Shown: piece after piece, positions 1 through 9,165 of the stretch | Position numbering within the stretch: position 1 is the first letter of the stretch | How the letters are laid out: each line of letters begins with the position of its first letter | Assembly (NCBI RefSeq): GCF_001029435.1 | Contig: NZ_LDOV01000022.1 | Coordinates: forward strand, 1-64,000 | DNA length: 64,000 nt | DNA from: Photobacterium aphoticum | Lineage (GTDB): Bacteria > Pseudomonadota > Gammaproteobacteria > Enterobacterales > Vibrionaceae | Reading direction: 5' to 3' | Made by a program: the position numbers and the translations under genes | Notes under the pieces: model-generated | Database searches by the model: none | The model's input: the letters and a program-made list of their open reading frames with translations, nothing else | Told to the model about the DNA's origin: nothing

Positions 1-70
1 CCTTAACTGATCGGCATTAGCCACAGAGGGCTGCTTTAGTGAGTGTTTTTTTGACGTTTGTCAGCGCGTA

Positions 71-697
71 TTAGTCTTTCTTTTGTGACAAGTACTGGAT
101 GGTGTTCGCCAAATCTTCCAGACTTTCGTGCTCGGCGTTATTCACCAGGTATTTACCCTGGATCAGGAACGATGGTACAGAGGTAATTTCAGCATTGGTT
201 TCTAACTCACGTGATTCCGTCAGCAGTTTGAACACTTGTTCACGCTGCGCTTCGCTCAGGGCATACGGACTGATCAGGCCGTACTGCGCGAAGATCTCAT
301 TCAGTTTTGCCTGACGGTCTTCTTCACTCATGTCCGCACTTTGGTCTTGCACAAAGCTGAATAGGGCTTCTTTTAGCTCAGGGCTTGGTTTGCCATTGGT
401 CTGAATGGCCGCCGTGTAGTAGATATACGCCGCCAGCTCAGCGCTTTTGTTGAAAGTCACGTGCATTTGCTGCACATCCACATCCGCCAGTTTTTTGATC
501 GCAGGCAACATGGTTTCCATGCTGCGACAGTGACCACAGCCTAATGAAAAGACTTCCACGACGTTATCCACGTTTTTCGTTGGAGTCGGTACAACAGTGT
601 ACTCGGTGCCTTCTTTTGGCACATTGTTATCCGTACAGCCCGCAAGCATAGCGAGTAACAGCGCGGCAGGCGCTAGAAATTTAATACGTTTATTCAT
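71..697 (-). CDS. DsbA-family thiol:disulfide oxidoreductase lipoprotein
   Basis: Predicted envelope thiol-disulfide oxidoreductase of 208 aa. The N-terminus is a lipoprotein signal ending in a lipobox (LAGC, Cys about 21), so the protein is probably membrane-anchored and periplasmic. A thioredoxin-fold CxxC active site (CGHC) lies near residues 54-57, and a cis-proline loop (SVPSF) lies near residue 174, as in DsbA. The helical insert between them is of DsbA type. It stands alone, with yegD divergent on the other side. Lipid anchoring is less usual than for soluble DsbA, so it may serve a particular substrate set rather than being the main DsbA. Partner and substrate cannot be read from sequence. 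Confidence 0.85.
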   Translation of the reverse strand: MNKRIKFLAPAALLLAMLAGCTDNNVPKEGTEYTVVPTPTKNVDNVVEVFSLGCGHCRSMETMLPAIKKLADVDVQQMHVTFNKSAELAAYIYYTAAIQTNGKPSPELKEALFSFVQDQSADMSEEDRQAKLNEIFAQYGLISPYALSEAQREQVFKLLTESRELETNAEITSVPSFLIQGKYLVNNAEHESLEDLANTIQYLSQKKD

Positions 698-956
698 AGC
701 AATCTTTTGTCGATCTTTTGTTATAGGCTTGAGGAATTATTATGGCTCAAAAAATGCCTTAAATCGCTATTGATTGATAAATAAATTATTTCACCGATCT
801 GAACGGGGAACGATGCTGGTTGCAGAGTGGGATAAAAGCGCAGATAAACAAGAAAGGACGGGGGAGGAGATTGTTATGCAATGCACATCGGGTTTTGATT
901 GATCTCATGCAGAGATGCAGTATGATGGCCGGCTTTTTTATTGGTTCGGAGGAAAC

Positions 957-2309
957 ATGTTTATCGGATTTGACTACGGAACAGCAAACTGCTCGGTTGC
1001 GATGATGGATCAAGGGCAGCCTCGCATGCTTCCCCTGGAAGGCGATAATACGTTTATTTCTTCGACCTTGTGTGCGCCAACCCGTGAAGCGGTGAGTGAG
1101 TATTTGTATCGTTACATGGGAGTGAAGCCGGCAGATGCGTTAGGTGAGCAAGTGCTGCGTCGTGCCATTGCTATGAACCGCGATGAAGACATTCAAGTCG
1201 AAAAGGGCGATTTGCTGTTTGGTCAGGCAGCGCTGGATCTGTATTTGGAAGATCCTGAAGAAGTCTACTACGTGAAATCACCGAAATCGTTTTTGGGTGC
1301 CAATGGCCTGCGTGATGTGCAGATCAGCTTCTTTGAAGATCTGGTGTGTGCCATGATGTCGAACATCAAAACGAAAGCAGAAGCCAGCACCCAGCAGGCG
1401 ATCACCCACACCATGATCGGTCGTCCGGTGAACTTCCAAGGGACCGGTGGTGAGAAAGCCAATGAGCAAGCGGAGTCGATCCTGCGTCGCGCCGCGTCTC
1501 GTGCCGGTTTTCAGCACATTGAGTTCCAGTTTGAGCCTGTTGCAGCAGGTCTGGAATACGAAAGCACATTGACTGAAAACAAAACCGTGCTGGTGGTCGA
1601 TATCGGCGGTGGTACCACAGACTGTTCCATGTTGGAAATGGGCCCAAGCTGGATCGGTAAGGCGGATCGTCAAGCCAGTTTGTTGGCACACAGTGGCTTA
1701 CGTGTGGGTGGTAATGATCTGGATATCTATCTGGCGTTTCGTCAGTTGATGCCACAACTTGGCCTGGGCAGTAAAACCCAGAAAGGCATTGATATGCCTA
1801 TCAGCCAGTTCTGGAACCCGATTGCGATCAACAACGTGGTAGCACAAACCGACTTTTACGGTTCGGCCAACCGCAGTGTGTTGGATCAATTGCGCCGTGA
1901 TGCGGCAGAGCCGGAGAAGCTGGCCCGCTTGATCCGCGTGTACCATGAAACACTGGGTTATCAGTTAGTACGTAAAGCAGAAGAGTGTAAGATTGCCTTG
2001 TCTGATGCACTCACACACCGTGTGGATCTGAATCACTTGTCAGAATTGCTGCATGTGGATGTCACCCAGCAAGCGATGGCTGAAGCGATTGATGCACCGA
2101 AAGTACACATCAGCCAGCTGGTGACAGAAGCGATTACCCAGAGCGGCAAACAGCCGGATGTGGTGTATATGACGGGCGGTACTGCACGTTCACCGGTTTT
2201 GCGTGCGTGTATTGAACAGCAACTGCCGAACATTCCCGTGGTGAGTGGCAGCTACTTTGGCTCGGTAACCGCCGGTTTGGCGCGTTGGGCGGAGCAGTGT
2301 TTCCGTTAA
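957..2309 (+). CDS. yegD: YegD-type Hsp70 family chaperone
   Basis: Hsp70/actin-fold ATPase of 450 aa, the length of E. coli YegD. It has the nucleotide-binding domain but no C-terminal peptide-binding domain. Visible motifs are phosphate-1 (FIGFDYGTANCSVA) at the N-terminus, phosphate-2 (VVDIGGGTTDCSM) in the middle and the adenosine motif (VYMTGGTARSP) near the C-terminus. I chose the ATG at 957 over an upstream in-frame ATG at 915 because GGAGGA at 948-953 is well spaced and the protein then begins directly at the phosphate-1 strand. It is a single gene with its own terminator. The biological role of YegD proteins is poorly defined; chaperone function is inferred from the family. Confidence 0.93.
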   Translation: MFIGFDYGTANCSVAMMDQGQPRMLPLEGDNTFISSTLCAPTREAVSEYLYRYMGVKPADALGEQVLRRAIAMNRDEDIQVEKGDLLFGQAALDLYLEDPEEVYYVKSPKSFLGANGLRDVQISFFEDLVCAMMSNIKTKAEASTQQAITHTMIGRPVNFQGTGGEKANEQAESILRRAASRAGFQHIEFQFEPVAAGLEYESTLTENKTVLVVDIGGGTTDCSMLEMGPSWIGKADRQASLLAHSGLRVGGNDLDIYLAFRQLMPQLGLGSKTQKGIDMPISQFWNPIAINNVVAQTDFYGSANRSVLDQLRRDAAEPEKLARLIRVYHETLGYQLVRKAEECKIALSDALTHRVDLNHLSELLHVDVTQQAMAEAIDAPKVHISQLVTEAITQSGKQPDVVYMTGGTARSPVLRACIEQQLPNIPVVSGSYFGSVTAGLARWAEQCFR

Positions 2310-2330
2310 TTGAACGGTGCTTACATCTAA

Positions 2331-2366
2331 AACAATGCCCACATCATGTGGGCATTGTTGTTTTTG
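2331..2366 (+). terminator. Rho-independent terminator after yegD
   Basis: A perfect 13-bp inverted repeat (AACAATGCCCACA with a 3-nt loop) is followed by GTTTTT. It lies 21 bp after the yegD stop codon. Confidence 0.9.
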
Positions 2367-2435
2367 GCTGAGGGCGGCCGATGTAGGGGGCGGCTGCATC
2401 CTCTGATTACTTTCTGGCGGTCATCGGTGTCGTCA

Positions 2436-2741
2436 TCAGCTAGGCTTTTGTGCCCATGCTGAGCACCAACCGCTCGCGTTGACCGCTTTACCCGGGAAAA
2501 TGGCACAAGGTCGCCATTCCTCACCGTCACTGCCTTGTACCAGAACACAGTTAGCACAATTTTTTGCCTCATCTGGCGATTGATGCACATATTGCAAGGC
2601 CTTTGCTTGTGGATCATCTTCCGTTAAATGCGGAAGGGATTCGGCATGGGCGGGTTGTAAAATCTGATCGCCGAGGGTGATCCCCACTAAACTGGCCAGG
2701 CTGAATTTGAGAAATGTCCTGCGGTTGGTTTTATCACTCAT
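2436..2741 (-). CDS. High-potential iron-sulfur protein (HiPIP)
   Basis: Small periplasmic [4Fe-4S] electron carrier, 101 aa. A Tat signal (RRTFLKF at residues 7-13, ending AHA near 33) fits export of a folded cofactor protein. Four cysteines at 62, 65, 79 and 93, in the contexts NCANC, RPCAIF and GWCSAW, follow the HiPIP ligand pattern. HiPIPs usually shuttle electrons between a membrane complex such as cytochrome bc1 and a terminal oxidase or reaction centre. No such partner gene is adjacent, so its donor and acceptor are unknown. The gene is monocistronic and converges on yegD. Confidence 0.93.
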   Translation of the reverse strand: MSDKTNRRTFLKFSLASLVGITLGDQILQPAHAESLPHLTEDDPQAKALQYVHQSPDEAKNCANCVLVQGSDGEEWRPCAIFPGKAVNASGWCSAWAQKPS

Positions 2742-3193
2742 TGCTTCTTCCTTTTTTATTACAGCTTTATTGTATGTTGCAGCATCGTTAGTTATTGGTT
2801 TACTGATAGTTTAGATGATCGTTAGAGATCTATGTGCATGCGATGTATACATCGTGAGGTATGGCACGCATCCACGACAGGTTGTCTTTCTATTGCTATT
2901 TTTGTGACACATTCAGTTAACATTTTGTGTGTAACGTGCTGCTGAATACGTCTTGTACAGGAGAATCGATCAATATATTCACTTGTGCATGTCTGTTGGT
3001 TTTGTCACAAAATGCAAATAACATATTGAAAATAAAAGTGAGTTTTGCAGGCTGTTTTACGTGGCTTTGAGATGTGCGTGCTTGCAACATTTTCTTTACA
3101 GGTGCATGATCGCAGACCGAATTTAAACACCTTACGCAGCGTTATAACGGCGTAGGGTGATAACAACTAAAAATAATAAAGGCTCGTGAAACC
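2742..3193. other. Intergenic region, no gene seen
   Basis: About 450 bp of AT-rich sequence between the divergent HiPIP and HAD genes. It should hold both promoters. A short imperfect hairpin (arms CCTTACGC and GCGTAGGG, about 3130-3158) lies just before the HAD gene but has no T-tract. I see no ORF or RNA gene here. Confidence 0.5.
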
Positions 3194-3850
3194 ATGAATT
3201 TGTTTTTGATTGATAGTGATGGTGCGTTGGTTAATTCGGAAAAAATCGATCTACGGTGTTATGCGCAAGCGGTGAGAGAGGTCTTGGGCATAGAGATGGA
3301 CACCGACCTTAGCCATTACGCTAACCTGACCGATGCTGGCATACTGGATGCCATTATTGTCGAGCATGGGATAACAGAAAGCCGCTCTTTGGTACACCGC
3401 AAAGTTGAACAGCGCTATTTGGCATTGATGGGGGATGCTTTGCGCAGTCACCCTGATTTTGTGCGCGCCATTCAAGGTGCACAGGATTTTCTCTCCGAAG
3501 CGCGCTCTCGCGAAGACACTCACATTGCAATAGCAACAGGCGGTTGGGAATCGGCCGCTAAACTGAAATTGCGCGCCGCAGGGATTGATGTCTCTGATGT
3601 GACCTTCACTTCTTCTTCCGATGCGCTTAGCCGCACAGAAATCATGGCGCTGGCTGCTTTTCGTGCCAAGCAAGATTCTGGCTATGTCTTCAAACGCCGC
3701 ATTGTGTTCGGGCACGGCGAACGTAATAAGCATGCCTCCCAAGAGCTCGGCTATGAATATGTCGAGGTGGGGGCAACACAAGGTAACCATACGCATATTC
3801 CTGATTTAGCCCATTACCAGGCTGTATTATCACGCTTATCGTTACATTAA
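3194..3850 (+). CDS. HAD-superfamily protein with degenerate motif IV
   Basis: HAD-like hydrolase fold of 218 aa, of phosphatase/phosphoglycolate-phosphatase type. Motif I is present as LIDSDGAL (Asp7 nucleophile, Asp9), with Ala in place of the usual Thr. Motif II is IATGG (Thr115). The Mg-binding motif IV, normally GDxxxD, reads GHGERNKH at 173-180, so both acidic residues are replaced by His and Asn. The lysine expected before it is also not evident around SRTEIM. Activity may therefore be lost or altered. The gene is alone between two intergenic regions, and the substrate is unknown. Confidence 0.7.
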   Translation: MNLFLIDSDGALVNSEKIDLRCYAQAVREVLGIEMDTDLSHYANLTDAGILDAIIVEHGITESRSLVHRKVEQRYLALMGDALRSHPDFVRAIQGAQDFLSEARSREDTHIAIATGGWESAAKLKLRAAGIDVSDVTFTSSSDALSRTEIMALAAFRAKQDSGYVFKRRIVFGHGERNKHASQELGYEYVEVGATQGNHTHIPDLAHYQAVLSRLSLH

Positions 3851-4130
3851 TATTCACCCCTCCTTGTACATGGGCACAGTAGCGACTGTGCCTGTGCGAC
3901 CTCTATTTTGTACTTTTAAGCGTGCTCTTCTTTCTGTTCGATACTCACTACGGTACCTACTTCTTGTGAATGGCCTCGCAAAACAATAACAATCTATTCA
4001 TTTTTTATCGGTTACATCTTTTTCGTGGATTTTCTGCTTGTGAAGTCCGTTGCTTTTTAAGGTGTACTGCAGGTACGATTGCGCCATTTTATGACAGTGG
4101 TTTATTGGTTGAAGAAGGATGCCATAAGTA

Positions 4131-5825
4131 ATGGATGTACTTTTAATTGCTGCATTAGTATTAATGACTTTATTTACTGTGATAATAATTATAGGAATTC
4201 AAATTGAAATAATAATGGGGAAATGCACTCGAAGAAAATTATTAAAAGAACATGCAGTTCCTGATAACTTATCAGCATCATTATCAGACCGGCAGTTAAC
4301 CGCGTTACGTAAAATATACGGTAAACGTTTTAAAGATAATAAGGTTTATCGGTTAAATGGACCTCTTTATGAAGGTAAGCAGACACGCTTTTTTAATAGT
4401 GATACTTTGGCCATTAATGGAATAAGAATTGAAACATGGCATTTACCTTACTCGCCAATTACTATTACTAAAAGTGAAGAATTTTACCATGGTGAATTTA
4501 ATGCGTCAGAAATACTATCGAAATGTAAAGAGAAGTCATCTGTTTATACCGAAGGGGTCATTTATAAAGATTGCTTTTATATTACAAAAATAAATGATTT
4601 TGACATACTCGATGAGTTAACAGAGCACTTTTCCAAGTCGCAGCATGTCAGTGATATATATATGCTGGGAATGTTTGCTATATTTCCCGTAACAGGTTGG
4701 GGAATAAATTGGTTCATTGTTGCTCTTGATGCCTCCGCTGGTTCATTCTTTGCCGTGCCCTGTATCATTGGACTATTAATCTTTTCACTTCGAATGACTT
4801 ATCTGCTTACGCGAGTTTATACGGTTGAAGGCGTCTTTTGTCCGTTATCTGATAGGCGTTATAGCATACAAGATAAATATAGATTTGGAGATGATGATGA
4901 CGATACGGAAGAAGATGTAGAGGATAATTGTGTTGTTGGTACTATTGATGGTGCTTTTATTAAGAGTCAGTATCCACTCGAGTGTGGGAAATACTATCAA
5001 TTATTAGTTGCGCCTGAACCTTTGTCTCAAAGTTACTTTTTTGACGTAAAGAAAATCAATGGGGAAAAATACACGGATGAAGAAGATGCGTGTCCTGAAT
5101 TATTTCTGTTAGTGGTGTTATTTGGTCTTATTTTCTCTTTGCAATTTTTATTCAGTGCACAGTCTGCTTATCAGGAAGATGCGAAGCCTTACTATGAGCA
5201 TAATCTTGAAAAATTCGATACGCCAAAGTTAAGTCAGTATGTAGTAACAGATAAACAATTAGAAAAAACAGAAATCGGCGATTTATTACAAATCACAGAG
5301 TTATATTATAGCCATGTAAATCAACACTTTTTATTGTTTAGAGACGATGCAGGCTCTGTTAATGCAGCATTCAAGAGATACTGTACTTCTGGTCAGTATC
5401 ATCAAGCCGTGAATTTTGCACGGAAATATATGGATATCCGGCGAACTATATTTATGCTCAATGGTATTGGTGTTGAAAATTATAGCTATGCGTCAGTAAC
5501 ACGGCCACGAAATGATGTTTTGAATGATGATGTCTGTGATACTCGAGGTGACTTATTACGATATGTTGGTTGTCCTGGATGTGAAAAAATTAATACGGAA
5601 AATTGGCAGCTTATTGTCACAGGCATTGATAGGGATAAAAACATTTTTTATGTGACGAATGATTTAGATGTTTATTATTATGCAGTAAACAAAGATCATT
5701 ACCTCATCGCTATCGTGAATATGATCGCTAGCGTTATCTATTTATTCTTAGGTCTCGTCTTTGTATGGATGAAACGAAGGATAAGAAAGATCAACGATTC
5801 CCCTGACATTCTATGGGTGAAATAG
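4131..5825 (+). CDS. Large multi-pass membrane protein of unknown function
   Basis: A 564-aa protein I do not recognise. Hydrophobic segments lie at about 3-24, two close together at about 180-240, one at about 323-345 and one near the C-terminus (about 525-548). Soluble regions separate them, including an acidic stretch (DDDDDTEEDVEDN, about 255-268) and a roughly 180-residue segment between the last two hydrophobic regions with several cysteines. Base composition is clearly more AT-rich than the flanking genes, which suggests acquisition by transfer. No operon partner is evident; the next gene starts about 200 bp downstream. Transport, signalling or toxin roles cannot be assigned. Confidence 0.75.
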   Translation: MDVLLIAALVLMTLFTVIIIIGIQIEIIMGKCTRRKLLKEHAVPDNLSASLSDRQLTALRKIYGKRFKDNKVYRLNGPLYEGKQTRFFNSDTLAINGIRIETWHLPYSPITITKSEEFYHGEFNASEILSKCKEKSSVYTEGVIYKDCFYITKINDFDILDELTEHFSKSQHVSDIYMLGMFAIFPVTGWGINWFIVALDASAGSFFAVPCIIGLLIFSLRMTYLLTRVYTVEGVFCPLSDRRYSIQDKYRFGDDDDDTEEDVEDNCVVGTIDGAFIKSQYPLECGKYYQLLVAPEPLSQSYFFDVKKINGEKYTDEEDACPELFLLVVLFGLIFSLQFLFSAQSAYQEDAKPYYEHNLEKFDTPKLSQYVVTDKQLEKTEIGDLLQITELYYSHVNQHFLLFRDDAGSVNAAFKRYCTSGQYHQAVNFARKYMDIRRTIFMLNGIGVENYSYASVTRPRNDVLNDDVCDTRGDLLRYVGCPGCEKINTENWQLIVTGIDRDKNIFYVTNDLDVYYYAVNKDHYLIAIVNMIASVIYLFLGLVFVWMKRRIRKINDSPDILWVK

Positions 5826-6022
5826 ATGGTGGGAGAGCGTGACATGGTGAGTGCGTACCAGATCGGTTAATGATGGCCATTGAATCGGTATGCCTGATCA
5901 AAGCTGTGAATGGTTTCCCAAATAGTCTTTTCAGCTTATCGGGCGCATACCGTAATGGGAGAGCGGTAGATATAGTGGCGTGATAGTCAGTGAAATCGAA
6001 ATAATGGAATGATGTGATTGGT

Positions 6023-6679
6023 ATGAAAGCAGGGAAGGCAGCGAAGTCATCGTCTATACGAACAACGAGGGTAGCTGCACTGGGTGTGTTGGCTGTTGTA
6101 CTGGGTGGGCAGAGTGTATTCACGGCGCAGGCTGCACAAGAAGACGTGCCGTATTGCCACCGTTATGCAGATTTCAACTTTCCTGATTACATGGCGATGT
6201 GGAACTATGACGATCCAGCGCTTACTGCCACCACCTTTTTTGCCATGTTGAATATGGCAGCGTCCAGCATGGACAAAACTTTCATGAGTGAATTGCTGAG
6301 CCAAATTAGCCGGACATATTTGATGCAGGGTGATATGCATAATGCCCAGTATTATCTTGAACAAGCGCAGATGTTTTTAGATCACGCCGAGCCCCGTGCA
6401 GAGGTTTACTTTCAACGGGAAACGGCACGTTGGCATGCCACGCAGGGAGATCATGCTCAAGCGACCGAGTGGATGCTAAAAGCCTGGCAGTTAGCCAAAC
6501 AAGAGCAATACGCACAGTTGATGATAGAAACGGCATTGGATTTAGGCGATGGTGACATCACTCGATTATCTGATGTTGAGCAGCAGGCGTGGCACCTGCG
6601 GGCAAAACAAATAGCAGAAAATACCCAAGATCAGCGAGCCCAGATGTGGGTGATGCAGCACGCAGCCCGGTTTCATTGA
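6023..6679 (+). CDS. Exported TPR-like helical protein, unknown function
   Basis: A 218-aa protein with an N-terminal signal sequence (basic start, hydrophobic core near residues 17-30, AQA-A cleavage context near 37-39). The mature part is alpha-helical with TPR-like repeats, for example the stretch around LMQGDMHNAQYYLEQA and the following WHATQGDHAQATEWM. ATG at 6023 is preferred to an in-frame GTG at 6014; neither has a strong ribosome-binding site. TPR-like proteins usually mediate protein-protein contacts. The specific role is unknown. It converges on the glycosidase-like gene and shares a bidirectional terminator with it. Confidence 0.65.
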   Translation: MKAGKAAKSSSIRTTRVAALGVLAVVLGGQSVFTAQAAQEDVPYCHRYADFNFPDYMAMWNYDDPALTATTFFAMLNMAASSMDKTFMSELLSQISRTYLMQGDMHNAQYYLEQAQMFLDHAEPRAEVYFQRETARWHATQGDHAQATEWMLKAWQLAKQEQYAQLMIETALDLGDGDITRLSDVEQQAWHLRAKQIAENTQDQRAQMWVMQHAARFH

Positions 6680-6722
6680 TCGGCCATTCAATTCAATTTA
6701 GCTATTCATTCAGCGATCCAAT

Positions 6723-6749
6723 AAAAGCGCAGTATTAACTGCGCTTTTT
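6723..6749. terminator. Bidirectional terminator
   Basis: An 11-bp perfect inverted repeat (AAAAGCGCAGT, 4-nt loop) has an A-run on the left and a T-run on the right, so it can serve both converging genes. Confidence 0.85.
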
Positions 6750-6773
6750 GGGTTCTATAAGAGAAGTGAGAAA

Positions 6774-9059
6774 TTAGGGTTTCGCTTGCCAATGAATGCG
6801 CTGACCATTACTTAATATGGCAAGAATACTGTGTGGAGCAATACGGCAGTCACGGGCAGCAAATGGGTGATCTGAAAAGTTAGCGATGAGGGTACTGCCG
6901 TCACTGAACTGCGTTTGCTGTACAGTGCCCTGTGTATCTAACCAACTAAAATGGGTTAATTGTTTATCCCATAGTTGAGTATGTATAGGTAGAAAGCCGG
7001 CTTGATAGTGTTGCAACGCTTTCATTCTTGGGCTGTTGACGGAGAGGGCTTCATCGCGTGTCAGGTGCACCATAGGTGGCGTGTTGTAGAGCATGGCCGT
7101 CAAATCTCGTTCTATTTTTACGTTGGTGAACTTCAAACTGTCATTGTGCCAGTGATGATTATTGATGATCTCATCATGGAATACGGCCTGATACAGCGGG
7201 ATCCTGTACTGCGGTGAAAATAATAAAGTGCGGTAAGGGGCTTTCACTTGTGCCGGTTGAAAGAAGAACTCGGGTTTATACTCAGGATACCATCGACCAA
7301 GAAAATAAGGGGACTGTTTGTTTTTATACATATCCTTGTCAGTCCAGCCAAATCCAGCAGACTCCAATCCATGCGCAAAAGTAATGCCTTGAGTCGTCAA
7401 ACTGTTACCATCTTCTGAACCTAACACAATCTGATTTTGTTCAATGATTTTCGCCATGCGTGTATTGAACGCCGCTAACATGTCCATTTCACGTGTGCCA
7501 GCATGGTAATCCTCTCGTGCCATTGCGGTGGCATCAACATCTAAAAACAGACTGTTAAATTGCCCATACTGAATAATGTCACGTACCCGTTGAAGGACGT
7601 AGTCAAGATGGCAATTGGGGTTCAGGTAATTCCCATTACCACGAAAGCCTTTTTGTTTTCGGCCATCAGCTAACTCAATCGTGCATTCAGAATGCATCTC
7701 CGCAGGTAGGTTTGCAGTCAGCCAGCTGTCATTCGTTCCGGGAGTAATTGCTGTATTGTAGGAATCGTACGTCGCGACTAAATAGCCAGCTTGTTTCGCT
7801 TGGTGAACGACATTCGGCTGAAAGAAAGCGGGCATCCAGTTATCGAAACCGAGCCACAGCTTTTGTAATTTTGCTTGTGTGAATGTGGTCAGCATGTCGG
7901 AAGACAGTGCTTGCCCCCACGTGTATGGAGCATTGAGGAACATAGCGGCGTGCTCGGTCAGCCATTTCTTTTGCTGTTGTGCACTGAGGTACTGCATGTG
8001 AATGGTATTGTTTTGCAGCGAAGGCGTCGGGACGGCAAAGCGTTTTGCCAATGATTGCTGAATCGCATCAAGGACGAGTTGCTTATGGTATGCACTCAGC
8101 CAAGTCTGCTGTTGAAATAAAGGCGTTAATGTATCACGCACCGATGTGGTAACGGGCAATTCGGTTTGTGCCAGATACCATGCTATCAATCCCCACCAGT
8201 CATGCACATCTTCCATACTGAGTAGATCTTTACCAAACAAATACACGTGACTAGCACCGATGAGTCGTTTTACGGCTGGATTTTGCTGTGCTTGTTGCGC
8301 CAATGTTTGGGTTTCAGTGTGCGCTTTTCGCCATTGGCGATATGTTTTTGCGCCGTCGAGCCAGTCGTCACCCAATGTGATACGTACAGTGAAGGGATCG
8401 CGTTGAGTCAGCGTAGTAAATAGGTGTGACGCACGCATATCGACACGTTGGGTATCGTCAGAAAAGTGTAACGCGTTATTGGTTGCCGTCACCAAGTGGT
8501 ACGTAATGTAAGCGCCGTTTTGTTCCGTCGTCCAAAAGGGCATTTTGAGATCATTTATGGTGTTTGCGCCGGAGTGTGCGTGCGTCAGGTAGGTCGCCCA
8601 TTCGTGGTTTTCTACCGGTACACGCATACCTTCACTGAAAGGCAATAGTACACTTTGAGTTTGGGTATCAGGTAAATCAAACCAAGACACAGTAACAGGA
8701 TGGTCGCGCACGATAGGTTGTGTGTTAGCAGAGGAAAAGCGTAATACTAACGCATCTTGCTCGGCATTATGTTCTGCACTGTGTTCAATCTGCGCATCAA
8801 CAGCAAGACCGCTGGGTTGTAATTGCCATTGTGCATGGGTTGGTGAGAGTTGCTTAACCGTATTCACTGTTTGTGTTTGTGCATTGACGGTTAATGTCGG
8901 TCCGTTAATGGTCAGCGCGTTCCATGAAATGGCCAAATCACTTGGAGAGATCGTGATGTGATGGTGCGGTGAATTCAGCGAAACAGGCATGTGTGCATAA
9001 ATAGGTTGGCATGTGAGCGATAGCGCCAAAAGGGTCACAGAACGAAGGCGGAATAGCAT
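6774..9059 (-). CDS. Exported glycoside hydrolase-like protein (TIM-barrel type)
   Basis: A 761-aa secreted protein placed last in the Vxr-like operon. The ATG at 9059 is chosen over upstream in-frame starts because a GGAG ribosome-binding site lies 6 bp before it and a signal peptide ending IYA follows directly. After a beta-rich N-terminal region, the central part resembles a large glycosidase barrel: FNSLFLDVDATAM and IVLGSEDGNSL are strand-end acidic motifs like those carrying catalytic Asp/Glu. A beta-rich C-terminal domain follows. I could not place it in a GH family with certainty; GH101/GH129-like or DUF5696-like are possibilities. Cell-wall or polysaccharide processing would fit an operon whose V. 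cholerae counterpart controls envelope homeostasis. Confidence 0.6.
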   Translation of the reverse strand: MLFRLRSVTLLALSLTCQPIYAHMPVSLNSPHHHITISPSDLAISWNALTINGPTLTVNAQTQTVNTVKQLSPTHAQWQLQPSGLAVDAQIEHSAEHNAEQDALVLRFSSANTQPIVRDHPVTVSWFDLPDTQTQSVLLPFSEGMRVPVENHEWATYLTHAHSGANTINDLKMPFWTTEQNGAYITYHLVTATNNALHFSDDTQRVDMRASHLFTTLTQRDPFTVRITLGDDWLDGAKTYRQWRKAHTETQTLAQQAQQNPAVKRLIGASHVYLFGKDLLSMEDVHDWWGLIAWYLAQTELPVTTSVRDTLTPLFQQQTWLSAYHKQLVLDAIQQSLAKRFAVPTPSLQNNTIHMQYLSAQQQKKWLTEHAAMFLNAPYTWGQALSSDMLTTFTQAKLQKLWLGFDNWMPAFFQPNVVHQAKQAGYLVATYDSYNTAITPGTNDSWLTANLPAEMHSECTIELADGRKQKGFRGNGNYLNPNCHLDYVLQRVRDIIQYGQFNSLFLDVDATAMAREDYHAGTREMDMLAAFNTRMAKIIEQNQIVLGSEDGNSLTTQGITFAHGLESAGFGWTDKDMYKNKQSPYFLGRWYPEYKPEFFFQPAQVKAPYRTLLFSPQYRIPLYQAVFHDEIINNHHWHNDSLKFTNVKIERDLTAMLYNTPPMVHLTRDEALSVNSPRMKALQHYQAGFLPIHTQLWDKQLTHFSWLDTQGTVQQTQFSDGSTLIANFSDHPFAARDCRIAPHSILAILSNGQRIHWQAKP

Positions 9060-9165
9060 AAGGGACTCCATTAATGATGATGGTGTTATTACATCGAAAT
9101 GGCATCCCTTGAATGTCACCGGATTGTCTCTATTTACTTTTGATATTGATGCACTTTTCCTGATG

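Noticed and set aside
1278-1755. Two minus-strand frames (137 and 117 aa) inside yegD
   Set aside because: They are antisense shadows of a well-supported gene; no ribosome-binding site or family resemblance.
3127-3160. Hairpin upstream of the HAD gene as a terminator
   Set aside because: Mismatched stem and no T-tract; no gene upstream on that strand to terminate.
3251-3796. 181-aa minus-strand frame opposite the HAD gene
   Set aside because: Composition (many Cys, His, Arg) is shadow-like, and the plus-strand frame has clear HAD motifs.
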